Source: Burkholderia sp. NRF60-BP8
GTDB taxonomy: Bacteria; Pseudomonadota; Gammaproteobacteria; Burkholderiales; Burkholderiaceae
NCBI RefSeq assembly: GCF_001522585.2
Contig: NZ_CP013373.1
Span: 2,666,001-2,730,000 of the forward strand
DNA: 64,000 bases
Direction: 5' to 3'
Position 1 is the stretch's first letter. Every line of letters begins with the position of its first letter. This document shows positions 7,615 to 15,910 of this stretch, in pieces. Both the position numbers and the translations under genes were made by a program. The notes below the pieces were generated by a model that was not told the DNA's origin, made no database searches, and worked only from the letters and a program-made list of their open reading frames with translations.

Positions 7615-9294
7615 TTACGCGTTCACGGCCTGGCGCGCCGCATACACGCGCTCCTTGAACGGCGCGATGCCGATGCGGTCGTACGTGTCGATGAAGCGCT
7701 CGCCGTCGATGCGCGCTTCGACGAACGTGTCGATCAGCGTCGCGATCACGTCCGGCACTTCTTGCGCGGAGAACGACGGGCCGATCACGCGGCCGAGGCG
7801 CGCGCCGTTGCGGCCCGTGCCCTGCTCGCCGCCGAGCGACACCTGATACCACTCGGCGCCATCCTTGTCGACGCCGAGGATGCCGATATTGCCGACGTGG
7901 TGATGGCCGCACGAGTTCATGCAACCGGAAATGTTCAGCGACAGGTCGCCGAGGTCGTACACGTAGTCCAGATCGTCGAAACGCTGCTGGATCGCCAGCG
8001 CGATCGGGATCGACTTCGCGTTCGCGAGCGAGCAGAAGTCGCCGCCCGGGCACGCGATGATGTCGGTCAGCAGGCCGACGTTCGGCGTCGCGAAACCGGC
8101 CGCCTTGGCCTTTTCCCACAACGCGAACAGGTCGCGCTTCTTCACGTTCGCGAGAATCAGGTTCTGCTCGTGCGACACGCGCAGTTCGCCGAGCGAGTAG
8201 GCGTCGGCCCAGTCGGCGACCAGGTCCATCTGCGCGTCGGTCGCGTCGCCCGGGGCCACGCGGTGATCCTTCAGCGACAGCGTGACGGCGGCATAGCCCG
8301 GCACCTTGTGCGGCGCGACGTTACGCTCGACCCAGCGCGCGAATGCCTTGTTCTCGAGCAGATGCTGTTCGAACGACGCGTCGGTGTCGGCGAGCTTTTC
8401 GTAGACCGGCGGCTGGAAGTACTGCGACACGCGGTCGATTTCGGCCTGCGTGAGCGTCGACGGGCCGTCCTTCAGGTGCTGCCATTCTTCCTCGACCTGC
8501 TGCGCGAACTTCGCCGGCGACAGCGCCTTCACGAGGATCTTGATCCGCGCCTTGTACAGGTTGTCGCGGCGGCCGTAGCGGTTGTACACGCGCAGCACGG
8601 CCTCGCAGTACGTGAGCAGGTGCTGCCACGGCAGGTCTTCCTTGATCACCGCGCCGACGATCGGCGTACGGCCGAGGCCGCCGCCCGCGAGGATGCTCGC
8701 GACCACCTCGCCCTGCGCGTTCTTCTTCAGGTACACGCCGAGGTCGTGGATCTGCACGGCCGCGCGGTCGTGCTTCGAGCCCGACACCGCGATCTTGAAC
8801 TTGCGCGGCAGCCACGCGAATTCGGGATGGAACGTCGACCACTGGCGCAGGATCTCGGCCCACGGGCGCGGATCGATCTCTTCGTCCTGCGCGACGCCGG
8901 CGAACTGGTCGGCCGTGATGTTGCGGATGCAGTTGCCCGACGTCTGGATGCCATGCATCTGCACCGACGCGAGCTTCGCGAGAATCTCGGGCGTCTCTTC
9001 CAGTTCGATCCAGTTGAACTGGATGTTCGAGCGGGTCGAGAAATGGCCGTAGCCGCGGTCGTGTTCGCGCGCGATGCGCGCCAGCATCCGGAGCTGGTCG
9101 CTGCGCAGGTTGCCGTACGGAATCGCGATGCGGTGCATGTACGCGTGGCGCTGCATGTACAGGCCGTTCTGCAGACGCAGCGGACGGAATTCGTCTTCGC
9201 TCAACTCGCCCGACAGCCGGCGGCGCACCTGATCGCGGTACTGCGCGACTCGCTCGTCGACGATCGTCTGGTCGTATTGGTCGTACTGATACAT
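7615..9294 (-). CDS. cysI: Sulfite reductase, siroheme/[4Fe-4S] hemoprotein (nitrite/sulfite reductase family)
   Basis: The 559-aa protein has the siroheme/[4Fe-4S] ligand pair of the family: CPGGDFC (C415 and C421) and SGCMNSC (C458 and C462), followed by GHHHVGNIGILG. It would reduce sulfite to sulfide with six electrons. The neighbours support sulfite over nitrite as substrate. No flavoprotein CysJ is present, so a ferredoxin or another reductase probably supplies electrons. It is the first gene of the operon cysI-DUF934-cysH-cysD-cysN-cobA. Transcription starts in the AT-rich region shared with cysB. Confidence 0.92.
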   Translation of the reverse strand: MYQYDQYDQTIVDERVAQYRDQVRRRLSGELSEDEFRPLRLQNGLYMQRHAYMHRIAIPYGNLRSDQLRMLARIAREHDRGYGHFSTRSNIQFNWIELEETPEILAKLASVQMHGIQTSGNCIRNITADQFAGVAQDEEIDPRPWAEILRQWSTFHPEFAWLPRKFKIAVSGSKHDRAAVQIHDLGVYLKKNAQGEVVASILAGGGLGRTPIVGAVIKEDLPWQHLLTYCEAVLRVYNRYGRRDNLYKARIKILVKALSPAKFAQQVEEEWQHLKDGPSTLTQAEIDRVSQYFQPPVYEKLADTDASFEQHLLENKAFARWVERNVAPHKVPGYAAVTLSLKDHRVAPGDATDAQMDLVADWADAYSLGELRVSHEQNLILANVKKRDLFALWEKAKAAGFATPNVGLLTDIIACPGGDFCSLANAKSIPIALAIQQRFDDLDYVYDLGDLSLNISGCMNSCGHHHVGNIGILGVDKDGAEWYQVSLGGEQGTGRNGARLGRVIGPSFSAQEVPDVIATLIDTFVEARIDGERFIDTYDRIGIAPFKERVYAARQAVNA

Positions 9295-9508
9295 TCGGGG
9301 ACCCCAGGGTTTTCGTGTTGACCGCGCGACGTCCTAGCCACGTCGCGCCCGAATCTCCGTTCCGTCGTCACCGCCGCCATCCGCTGCCGGCTGGATTGCT
9401 AATGACGAAAACAGATATCCATATTTGAAAAACTCCGGTGAATCGTAATAAACTCGCCTTATATTTCAAACGACTAAAAAATTCTGTTGATATGCGGAAG
9501 GGTTATAA
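9295..9508. promoter_or_regulatory. Divergent cysI/cysB control region, candidate CysB-type operator
   Basis: This 214-bp region separates the cys operon from cysB and is much more AT-rich than its flanks between about 9400 and 9500. TTTGAAA at 9424-9430 and TTTCAAA at 9464-9470 form an inverted repeat spaced 40 bp apart, a plausible pair of half-sites for a LysR-type regulator. CysB control of the divergent operon is inferred from gene arrangement and family knowledge; no consensus was scored. Confidence 0.5.
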
Positions 9509-10450
9509 ATGAACCTGCACCAATTTCGCTTCGTGCGCGAGGCCGTCCGGCAGAATTTCAACCTCACCGAGGCCGCCAAGGCGCTCTACACGTCGCAACC
9601 GGGGGTATCGAAGGCGATCATCGAGCTCGAGGACGAGCTGGGCGTCGAGATCTTCACGCGGCACGGCAAGCGCGTACGCTCGCTCACCGAACCGGGCCGG
9701 ATCATCCTCGCATCGGTCGAGCGGATTCTTCAGGAAGTTGAAAGTTTAAAGAGGGTCGGGAAAGATTATGCGGCGCAGGACCAGGGCAACCTGACCATCG
9801 CGGCGACCCACACGCAGGCCCGCTACTCGCTGCCGGCGGCGATCGCCGAGTTCAAGAAGCGCTTCCCGAAGGTGCACCTGTCGATCCTGCAGGGCAGCCC
9901 GACGCAGGTGGCCGAGATGGTGATCCACGACCAGGCCGATCTCGCGATCGCGACCGAGGCGATCTCCGACTACAAGGAACTCGTGTCGCTGCCCTGCTTC
10001 CAGTGGCATCACGCGGCCGTCGTGCCGGCCGACCATCCGCTGCTCGAACGCAAGCCGGTCACGCTGGACGATCTCGCGCAATACCCGCTGATCACGTACG
10101 ACGACGCGTTCGCGGGCCGCAAGAAGATCAATCATGCGTTCGCGCTGCGCGGACTGTCGCCGGACATCGTGCTCGAGGCGATCGACGCCGACGTGATCAA
10201 GACCTATGTCGAACTCGGCCTGGGCGTCGGCATCATGGCCGACATCGCGTTCAATCCCGAGCGCGATCGCGGCTTGCGGCTGATCCCGGTCGGCCATCTG
10301 TTCGGCAGCAACGTGACGCGCGTCGCGCTCAAGCAGGGCGCCTACCTGCGCAGCTATGTGTATACGCTCGTCGAACTGCTGTCGCCGACGCTGAACCGCA
10401 AGCTGATCGAGCAGGCGCTCAAGGGCGAAGCCGAATCGTACGAACTTTGA
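9509..10450 (+). CDS. cysB: LysR-type transcriptional regulator CysB
   Basis: The 313-aa protein has the CysB-type winged helix at residues 1-60 (MNLHQFRFVREAVRQNFNLT then TSQPGVSKAIIELEDELGVEIF), whose QPGVSKAI recognition helix is typical of CysB/Cbl. The remaining residues form the periplasmic-binding-protein-like effector domain. CysB activates sulfate assimilation in response to N-acetylserine/O-acetylserine. Its divergent placement from the complete cys operon supports this over another LysR role. A hairpin terminator follows the stop codon. Confidence 0.92.
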   Translation: MNLHQFRFVREAVRQNFNLTEAAKALYTSQPGVSKAIIELEDELGVEIFTRHGKRVRSLTEPGRIILASVERILQEVESLKRVGKDYAAQDQGNLTIAATHTQARYSLPAAIAEFKKRFPKVHLSILQGSPTQVAEMVIHDQADLAIATEAISDYKELVSLPCFQWHHAAVVPADHPLLERKPVTLDDLAQYPLITYDDAFAGRKKINHAFALRGLSPDIVLEAIDADVIKTYVELGLGVGIMADIAFNPERDRGLRLIPVGHLFGSNVTRVALKQGAYLRSYVYTLVELLSPTLNRKLIEQALKGEAESYEL

Positions 10451-10468
10451 CGGACAGGTATGAACCGG

Positions 10469-10492
10469 GGGGCGCACATTGCGCCCCTTTTC
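10469..10492 (+). terminator. Rho-independent terminator of cysB
   Basis: GGGGCGC (10469-10475), loop ACATT, GCGCCCC (10481-10487), then four T. It begins 18 bp after the cysB stop and separates cysB from the binding-protein gene. Confidence 0.8.
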
Positions 10493-10520
10493 GTTGCCCG
10501 ACGGACATGGAGATTCCCGC

Positions 10521-11678
10521 ATGACGCTTCCCGCCCTGTTGCGCCGCGCCGCCGGCGCCGCCCTCGTGCTCGCCTGCGCGGTCGCGCATGCCGACCTGAA
10601 GGTCGGCGTCGACCTGTCGTCGACCGGTCCGGCCGCCGCGATCGGCATCACGAGCAAGAACGCGATCCTGATGTGGCCGAAGACGATCGCCGGGCAACCG
10701 GTGCAGGTCACGGTGCTCGACGACGCCTCCGACCCGGGCACCGCGGTGCGCAACATCCGCAAGCTGGTGGACGAGGATCACGTCGACGTCGTGGTCGGGC
10801 CGAACATCACGCCGGCCGCGCTCGCGGCGCTCGACGCGGTGGCGGCCGCGCAGACGGCGATGATCACGCTGGTCGGCTCGGGCGCGATCGTCGAGCCGCA
10901 GGAAGGCGCGCGGACCTGGGCGTTCAAGATGGCGCAGAGCGACCGCGCGATGGCCGACGTGATGACGCGCTACATGGCCAATCACGGCGTGAAGACGGTC
11001 GGCTTCATCGGCTTCGCGGACAGCTACGGCGACAGCTGGCTCAACGAATTCACGCGCTTCGCGGACCTGCGCAAGATCCGCGTGGTCGCGACCGAGCGCT
11101 TCAACCGCACCGACGCGAGCGTCACCGGCCAGGCGCTGAAGCTGATCGCGGCGAAACCCGATGCGATCCTGATCGCGGGCTCAGGCACGCCGGCCGTGCT
11201 GCCGCAGCGCACGCTGATCGAGCGCGGCTACAAGGGCGCGATCTACCAGACCCACGGGATCGCGACGCCGGAATTCATCAAGCTCGGCGGCAAGGACGTC
11301 GACGGCACGCTGTTCCCGACCCAGCCGGTGGTCGTCGCGCGCACGCTGCCTGCCGACCATCCGGCGCGCAAGGCCGCGTTGGCATTCGTCGACGCGTATG
11401 AAACGAAATACGGCGCCGGCACCGTCACGCAGTTCGCGGGCGATGCGGCGGGCGTCTATCCGCGCCTCGCCGACGCGGTCGGCCGCGCGCTGAAGGCCGC
11501 GCAGCCCGGCACGCCCGCGTTCCGCGCGGCGCTGCGGCGCGAACTCGAGCGCGCGCACGAGCTCGTCGTGCCGAACGGCGTCGTCAACACGAGCGACAAG
11601 GATCACGTGGGGCTCGACCAGCGCGCGAGCGTGATGGGGATCGTGAAACAGGGTCGCTTCGTCTATCTGAGCCAGTGA
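10521..11678 (+). CDS. ABC transporter periplasmic substrate-binding protein (branched-chain amino acid/amide type)
   Basis: The 385-aa protein begins with a signal peptide (MTLPALLRRAAGAALVLACA, predicted cleavage after AHA near residue 24). The mature part starts DLKVGVDLSSTGPAAAIG, the type-I periplasmic binding fold of the LivJ/LivK/AmiC family. It should capture a small solute (amino acid, amide or aromatic acid) for an HAAT-type importer. No permease or ATPase gene accompanies it, so it is an orphan component. It might use the livHMGF system 15 kb away, but that is speculation. The start at 10521 is the one that gives a clean signal peptide. Confidence 0.8.
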   Translation: MTLPALLRRAAGAALVLACAVAHADLKVGVDLSSTGPAAAIGITSKNAILMWPKTIAGQPVQVTVLDDASDPGTAVRNIRKLVDEDHVDVVVGPNITPAALAALDAVAAAQTAMITLVGSGAIVEPQEGARTWAFKMAQSDRAMADVMTRYMANHGVKTVGFIGFADSYGDSWLNEFTRFADLRKIRVVATERFNRTDASVTGQALKLIAAKPDAILIAGSGTPAVLPQRTLIERGYKGAIYQTHGIATPEFIKLGGKDVDGTLFPTQPVVVARTLPADHPARKAALAFVDAYETKYGAGTVTQFAGDAAGVYPRLADAVGRALKAAQPGTPAFRAALRRELERAHELVVPNGVVNTSDKDHVGLDQRASVMGIVKQGRFVYLSQ

Positions 11679-11702
11679 CTCGTACGCCGGATGCCGGGTA
11701 GC

Positions 11703-11731
11703 TTGCCCGCCGTCCGGATTTCCGCCATAAT
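11703..11731 (+). promoter_or_regulatory. Probable sigma-70 promoter for tRNA-Leu
   Basis: TTGCCC (11703-11708), a 17-bp spacer and CATAAT (11726-11731) lie about 43 bp ahead of the mature tRNA 5' end. Spacing and match are good for a housekeeping promoter, although the -35 box is only partial. Confidence 0.55.
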
Positions 11732-11773
11732 CCGCGTTTCGCCGCGCACCACCGCATGCGCGGCCAGAATCAC

Positions 11774-11858
11774 GCCCAGGTGGTGAAATTGGTAGACGCA
11801 GGGGACTCAAAATCCCCCGCCGCAAGGCGTGCCGGTTCGATTCCGGCCCTGGGCACCA
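11774..11858 (+). tRNA. tRNA-Leu (anticodon CAA)
   Basis: The 85-nt sequence folds into a class II tRNA. The acceptor arm GCCCAGG pairs with CCTGGGC, the discriminator is A and a genomically encoded CCA ends it at 11858. The anticodon arm GGGGA/TCCCC holds the loop CTCAAAA, giving anticodon CAA, which reads UUG. The long variable arm and the GGTTCGATTCC T-arm are as expected for leucine tRNA. A terminator follows 33 bp later. Confidence 0.96.
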
Positions 11859-11890
11859 GTCTTTCGCAGCGTCATCCGCTGCAACGCTCG

Positions 11891-11930
11891 AAACCCGCGC
11901 AAGCTCGCCGCTTCGCGGGTTTTTTGTTTT
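11891..11930 (+). terminator. Rho-independent terminator after tRNA-Leu
   Basis: AACCCGCG (11892-11899) pairs with CGCGGGTT (11914-11921), followed by a run of T interrupted once by G. It ends the tRNA transcript. Confidence 0.85.
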
Positions 11931-12005
11931 TGCGCCGCATCGCCGCGACGGACGTCCCGCCCGGCAGTCCAAGCATCGGGGAGATGCCGACCACGGAGGC
12001 CGCCC

Positions 12006-12173
12006 ATGTCCATGCGCAGGATTTCATGCCGGGTCTGCCGCGCCGTGCTCGCCACCGTGCTGGCGCTCGCGCTCGGCGGTTGCGACATACTAAGCGCGCC
12101 GCCCGTACCCGACTGGCCCGGGCCGCATGCGCCGTATCCATTCCCGGACACCCTTCACCATCGCACCGAATGA
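12006..12173 (+). CDS. Small predicted lipoprotein, function unknown
   Basis: A 55-aa open frame starts MSMRRISCRVCRAVLATVLA and contains the lipobox LALGGC, so the cysteine near residue 26 would be lipid-modified after signal peptidase II cleavage. The mature part is about 30 residues, rich in proline and histidine. A GGAG sequence about 9 bp ahead of the ATG is a reasonable ribosome-binding site. The gene is too short for family assignment, and I do not recognise it. It lies alone between tRNA-Leu and a convergent LysR gene, ending 34 bp from that gene's stop. Confidence 0.5.
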   Translation: MSMRRISCRVCRAVLATVLALALGGCDILSAPPVPDWPGPHAPYPFPDTLHHRTE

Positions 12174-12207
12174 CCTGACGGCAGCCTTCGTCGTGCAGCC
12201 ACTTGAC

Positions 12208-13110
12208 TCAGGCCATCAGTTCGCGGACGAAGTCGAGAAACACCCTCACCTTCGCCGACACGAGATTCGACGCGTGGTGATACGCGTAAAGCGGGAAAGT
12301 CTCGTCCGCCCACTCGGGCAACAACTGCACCAACCGACCGTCGGCCAGGACGTCCCGCGCATAGAGTTCCAGCAGTTGCGCAATGCCGACGCCGCCCAGG
12401 CACGCGCCGAGCAGCCCGCCCGTATCGTTGACCGTCAGCCTGCCGGCGGCGTCGACCGGCACGACTTCCTTGCCGCGATGAAATTCCCATTCGTACGGCC
12501 GCCCCGTCACCGGATTGCGGATCAGCACGCACCGGTGACCGTCCGCGAGATCCCGCGGGTGCCGCGGTTCGCCATGACGCGCGACATAGGCCGCCGACGC
12601 GCAGGTCAGCACGCGCGTCTCGACCAGCAGGCGCGCACGATATGACGACGGCTCCGGGATGCCGAAGCGCACGGCCACGTCGAAGCCGTCGGCGACGAGG
12701 TCGCCCATCCGGTCGCGCACGCTGATCTCGACGGACAGGTCGGGAAAGCGGTCGAGAAATTCCGCCATCCGCGGCGCGAGCACGTAGTGACCGAACGTGC
12801 CGTCCACGTTCACGCGCAGCCGCCCCCTCACGCGCGCCTTCGACCGGCCGGCGTCGAGCGCCGCCTCCTCGATGCCGGCCAGCAGCGGCGCGACCGCCTC
12901 GTAAAAGCGCCGCCCTTCGTCGGTCAGCGTGATCGCGCGCGCCGTCCGGTTGAAGATCCGGATGCCGACGCGCTGTTCCAGCCGGGCGACGGCGCGGCTC
13001 ACCGCCGGTTGAGTCAGCCCCATCGCCTCGCCCGCGCGCGCGAAGGTGCCGGCCTCGATCACCGCGGAGAGCACTCCGATACCGCTGAGCAGCCTGCTGT
13101 CGAACCCCAT
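12208..13110 (-). CDS. LysR family transcriptional regulator
   Basis: The 300-aa protein has a LysR winged helix at residues 1-65, with GLTQPAVSRAVARLEQRVGIRIF as recognition helix and wing, and the usual effector-binding domain behind it. It diverges from the SDR gene at 13232. The 120-bp gap contains a perfect AGTCA-N5-TGACT palindrome, so it most likely controls that SDR gene and perhaps the second SDR, as well as itself. The ligand cannot be inferred. Confidence 0.9.
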   Translation of the reverse strand: MGFDSRLLSGIGVLSAVIEAGTFARAGEAMGLTQPAVSRAVARLEQRVGIRIFNRTARAITLTDEGRRFYEAVAPLLAGIEEAALDAGRSKARVRGRLRVNVDGTFGHYVLAPRMAEFLDRFPDLSVEISVRDRMGDLVADGFDVAVRFGIPEPSSYRARLLVETRVLTCASAAYVARHGEPRHPRDLADGHRCVLIRNPVTGRPYEWEFHRGKEVVPVDAAGRLTVNDTGGLLGACLGGVGIAQLLELYARDVLADGRLVQLLPEWADETFPLYAYHHASNLVSAKVRVFLDFVRELMA

Positions 13111-13123
13111 GAGACATACTTTT

Positions 13124-13138
13124 AGTCATTCATTGACT
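13124..13138. promoter_or_regulatory. Palindromic operator candidate for the divergent LysR/SDR pair
   Basis: AGTCA TTCAT TGACT is a perfect interrupted dyad of 15 bp in an AT-rich stretch 14 bp upstream of the LysR start and 94 bp upstream of the SDR start. It fits the size of LysR half-site pairs. Confidence 0.55.
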
Positions 13139-13231
13139 GATCATTATTCATTATTTTTATTGATCGAGGAAGCCTACAGTAGTCCTGTCGCCGGATCGAA
13201 CGGCATTCATCCCTTCACCAAGGAGCAGGAC

Positions 13232-13969
13232 ATGAGCACATCGGAACAGGTCGCCCTCGTCACGGGTTCGTCGCGCGGCATCGGCGCGGAAATCGCCCGT
13301 CAGCTCGCCCGGGACGGTTTCCGGGTCGTCGTCAACTATGCCGGCAGCGCCGGCCCGGCCCGCGACGTGGTCGATGCGATCGTCGCCGACGGCGGCCGTG
13401 CCGTCGCGGTGCAGGCGAACGTCGCCGACCCCGCGGCCGTGGCCGCGCTGTTCGACGCCGCCCGCGACGCATTCGGCGGCATCGACGTGGTGGTCAATTC
13501 GGCGGGCGTGATGAAGCTGGCCGCGATCGCCGACTGCGACGACGCGCTGTTCGACGAAACGATCGCCATCAACGTGAAAGGCACGTTCAACGTATGCCGC
13601 GAAGCGGCGAAACGGGTGCGTGACGGCGGACGCATCATCAACCTGTCGACCAGCGTGATCGGCATGCGCATGCCGACTTACGGCGTGTACGTCGCAAGCA
13701 AGGCGGCGGTCGAAAGCCTCACGCAGGTGCTCGCGCAGGAAATGCGCGGGCGCGGCGTCCGCGTGAACGCCGTCGCGCCGGGACCGGTCGCGACCGAGTT
13801 GTTCCTGCAGGGCAAGAGCGCCGAACTCGTCGATCGGCTCGCGAAGCTGAACCCGCTCGAGCGGCTCGGCCAGCCCGACGACATCGCGCGCGTCGTCGCG
13901 TTCCTCGCCGGCCCGGACGGCGCGTGGATCAACGGCCAGATCCTGCGCGCCAACGGCGGCATGTGCTGA
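13232..13969 (+). CDS. SDR family oxidoreductase
   Basis: This 245-aa classical short-chain dehydrogenase has the nucleotide-binding TGSSRGIG at residues 11-18, NSAG at 89-92 in place of the usual NNAG, and the catalytic Y153-x3-K157 (YVASK) with the serine in INLSTS. It should be a cytosolic NAD(P)H-dependent oxidoreductase; the substrate is unknown. GGAGCAGGAC ahead of the ATG at 13232 sets the start, and an in-frame ATG at 13046 lies inside the neighbouring LysR gene. It is divergent from LysR and 44 bp upstream of a second SDR gene, with which it probably forms an operon. Confidence 0.9.
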   Translation: MSTSEQVALVTGSSRGIGAEIARQLARDGFRVVVNYAGSAGPARDVVDAIVADGGRAVAVQANVADPAAVAALFDAARDAFGGIDVVVNSAGVMKLAAIADCDDALFDETIAINVKGTFNVCREAAKRVRDGGRIINLSTSVIGMRMPTYGVYVASKAAVESLTQVLAQEMRGRGVRVNAVAPGPVATELFLQGKSAELVDRLAKLNPLERLGQPDDIARVVAFLAGPDGAWINGQILRANGGMC

Positions 13970-14013
13970 CGGACCGCCCGCTACCCACTCGTCTTTCCGC
14001 CAGGAGATCGCTC

Positions 14014-14913
14014 ATGAAGGAAGTCATCCTCGTCACCGGCGCGTCCAGCGGCTTCGGCCTGCTGACGGCCCAGGCGCTCGCCCGCGCCGGTCACACGGTC
14101 TACGCATCGATGCGCGAGAGCACCGGGCGCAACGCGCCGCGCGTCGCCGCCGTCACCGCCTATGCGCAAGAACACGGCGTCGACCTGCGCAGCCTCGAGC
14201 TCGACGTCGGCGACGATGCGTCGGTCGACGCCGCAATCGATCGCGTGATCGCCGACGACGGCCGTCTGGACGTCGTCGTCCACAATGCCGGCCACATGGT
14301 GTTCGGGCCGGCCGAAGCGTTCACGCCCGAACAGCTCGCGCAGCTTTACGACGTCAACGTCGTGTCGACCCAGCGCGTGAACCGCGCGGCGCTGCCGCAC
14401 CTGCGCCGCCAAGGCCGCGGCCTGCTCGTCTGGGTGTCGTCCTCGTCGGCGCGCGGCGGCACCCCGCCGTTCCTCGCGCCCTACTTCGCCGCGAAAGCCG
14501 CGATGGACTCGCTCGCGGTGTCCTACGCGGCCGAACTCGCGCGCTGGGGCATCGAAACGTCGATCGTCGTGCCGGGCGCGTTCACCCGGGGCACGAATCA
14601 CTTCCTCCATGCGGGCAAGCCGGCCGATACCGTCGTGCAGGCCGCCTACGACAGCGGACCGTACGCGGGCGTCGCCGATCAGGCATTGAAGGGCCTCGCC
14701 GCGCTCGAGCCGGCTAACGCCGATGCGGGCGCCGTCGCCACGGCGATTGCCGCGCTCGTCGCGGCGCCGGCCGGCAAGCGCCCTTACCGCGTGTTCGTCG
14801 ACCCGTCGCAGGACGGCGCCGAGGAAGTGTTCCGCGTCGGCGATCGCATCCGCCGCGAGATGTTCAGAAACATCGGGCTCGCCGACCTGCTCGCGCCGCG
14901 CGTGCACGATTGA
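14014..14913 (+). CDS. SDR family oxidoreductase
   Basis: The 299-aa protein has TGASSGFG at residues 8-15, NAG at 91-93 and the catalytic pair Y157/K161 (YFAAK) preceded by WVSSSSARG. It is longer than minimal classical SDRs because of a C-terminal extension after residue 250. An AGGAGA site precedes the ATG at 14014. It follows the previous SDR by 44 bp in the same direction. Substrate and pathway are not predictable from sequence. Confidence 0.88.
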   Translation: MKEVILVTGASSGFGLLTAQALARAGHTVYASMRESTGRNAPRVAAVTAYAQEHGVDLRSLELDVGDDASVDAAIDRVIADDGRLDVVVHNAGHMVFGPAEAFTPEQLAQLYDVNVVSTQRVNRAALPHLRRQGRGLLVWVSSSSARGGTPPFLAPYFAAKAAMDSLAVSYAAELARWGIETSIVVPGAFTRGTNHFLHAGKPADTVVQAAYDSGPYAGVADQALKGLAALEPANADAGAVATAIAALVAAPAGKRPYRVFVDPSQDGAEEVFRVGDRIRREMFRNIGLADLLAPRVHD

Positions 14914-14943
14914 TCCTTCCCACGCCGGGCCGGCCGGCGCGCG

Positions 14944-15834
14944 TCACCCCCGCTCGCAGAACCCGAGAATCGCGTCCGCGACCGCCGCCGCGGATTCGCG
15001 CTGCGGGAAGTGCCCGACGCCGTCGAGCACCTGCCGCTCGTACCGTCCGGCGAAGAACCGCTCGCGCCCGGCCGAGCTGTCCGGATGATTGCAGGTGTCC
15101 GCGCCGCCATGCAGCACGAGCGTCGGCACCGCCAGCACGGGCGCCGGGTTCAGCCGCGCGTCGTCGTCCGCATAGGCCGGCGTGCCCGGCGCGAAGCCCC
15201 AGCGCTGCCGGTACGAATGCAGCACGACGTCGATCCAGTCGGGTCCGTCGAACGCGACGGCCGCCGCGTCGAAATCGCCGTCGCGATACCAGCCCGGCGG
15301 CGACCACGTATCCCACATCAGGCGCGCGAACGCACGGCGGTCGTCGCGCAGCGCCTGCTCGCCGCGCGGCGTCGCCATGAACCAGTGGTACCAGTAGTTG
15401 CGCGCCTGCTGCAGCGACAGCGGCTGAGCGGGATCGTTGGTGCCGTACCCGACCGACAGCATCACGAGATGCGATGCGGCCCCGCCGCGCAGCCCGCAGG
15501 CGTTCGCGGCCGCGCGGGCGCCCCAGTCGTGCCCGACCAGCACGGGCCGCGCGATACCGAGCGCGTCGACGAATTCGAGCAGGTCGCGCCCGAGCGCCGC
15601 GAGCTGGCCGCTGCGCGGCACGGACGCATCGCGAAAGCGCGTCGGCGCAAAACCGCGCAATGCGGGCGCGAGCACGCGGTAGCCGCGTGCGGCGAGTGCC
15701 GCTGCCACCGCTTCCCAGCCGACCGGACTGTCCGGCCAGCCGTGCAGCAGCACGGCGACGCGTTCGCCGCGCGGGTTCCATTCGAGATAGGCAATGTCGA
15801 GCGACGCGGTCGTCGCATGCGCATAGGTCGTCAT
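14944..15834 (-). CDS. Alpha/beta hydrolase (epoxide hydrolase/haloalkane dehalogenase-like)
   Basis: The 296-aa protein has the alpha/beta-hydrolase signatures LLHGWPDSPVGW (oxyanion region, residues 29-40) and GHDWGA with aspartate 103 as nucleophile; the catalytic histidine is in GVGHFPQRE near the C-terminus. An Asp nucleophile in GHDWG is typical of epoxide hydrolases and dehalogenases, not esterases. The start MTTYAH at 15834 is preferred to MEDPM four codons upstream because GGAGG lies at the right distance. It is divergent from the LysR gene at 15911, which is a likely regulator. Confidence 0.85.
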   Translation of the reverse strand: MTTYAHATTASLDIAYLEWNPRGERVAVLLHGWPDSPVGWEAVAAALAARGYRVLAPALRGFAPTRFRDASVPRSGQLAALGRDLLEFVDALGIARPVLVGHDWGARAAANACGLRGGAASHLVMLSVGYGTNDPAQPLSLQQARNYWYHWFMATPRGEQALRDDRRAFARLMWDTWSPPGWYRDGDFDAAAVAFDGPDWIDVVLHSYRQRWGFAPGTPAYADDDARLNPAPVLAVPTLVLHGGADTCNHPDSSAGRERFFAGRYERQVLDGVGHFPQRESAAAVADAILGFCERG

Positions 15835-15910
15835 CGGGTCCTCCATCAGGTCGAGGTCAGCATGAACGTACGATGGTAGGCCGGCCTTTCATCACGATTC
15901 GCGGAGTATC

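Noticed and set aside
9509..10450. CysB considered as a generic LysR regulator
   Set aside because: The recognition helix and divergence from the complete cys operon favour CysB specifically.
13924..14013. Upstream in-frame extension of the second SDR gene
   Set aside because: The first 30 codons lie inside the preceding SDR gene. AGGAGA ahead of 14014 and the family N-terminus define the start.
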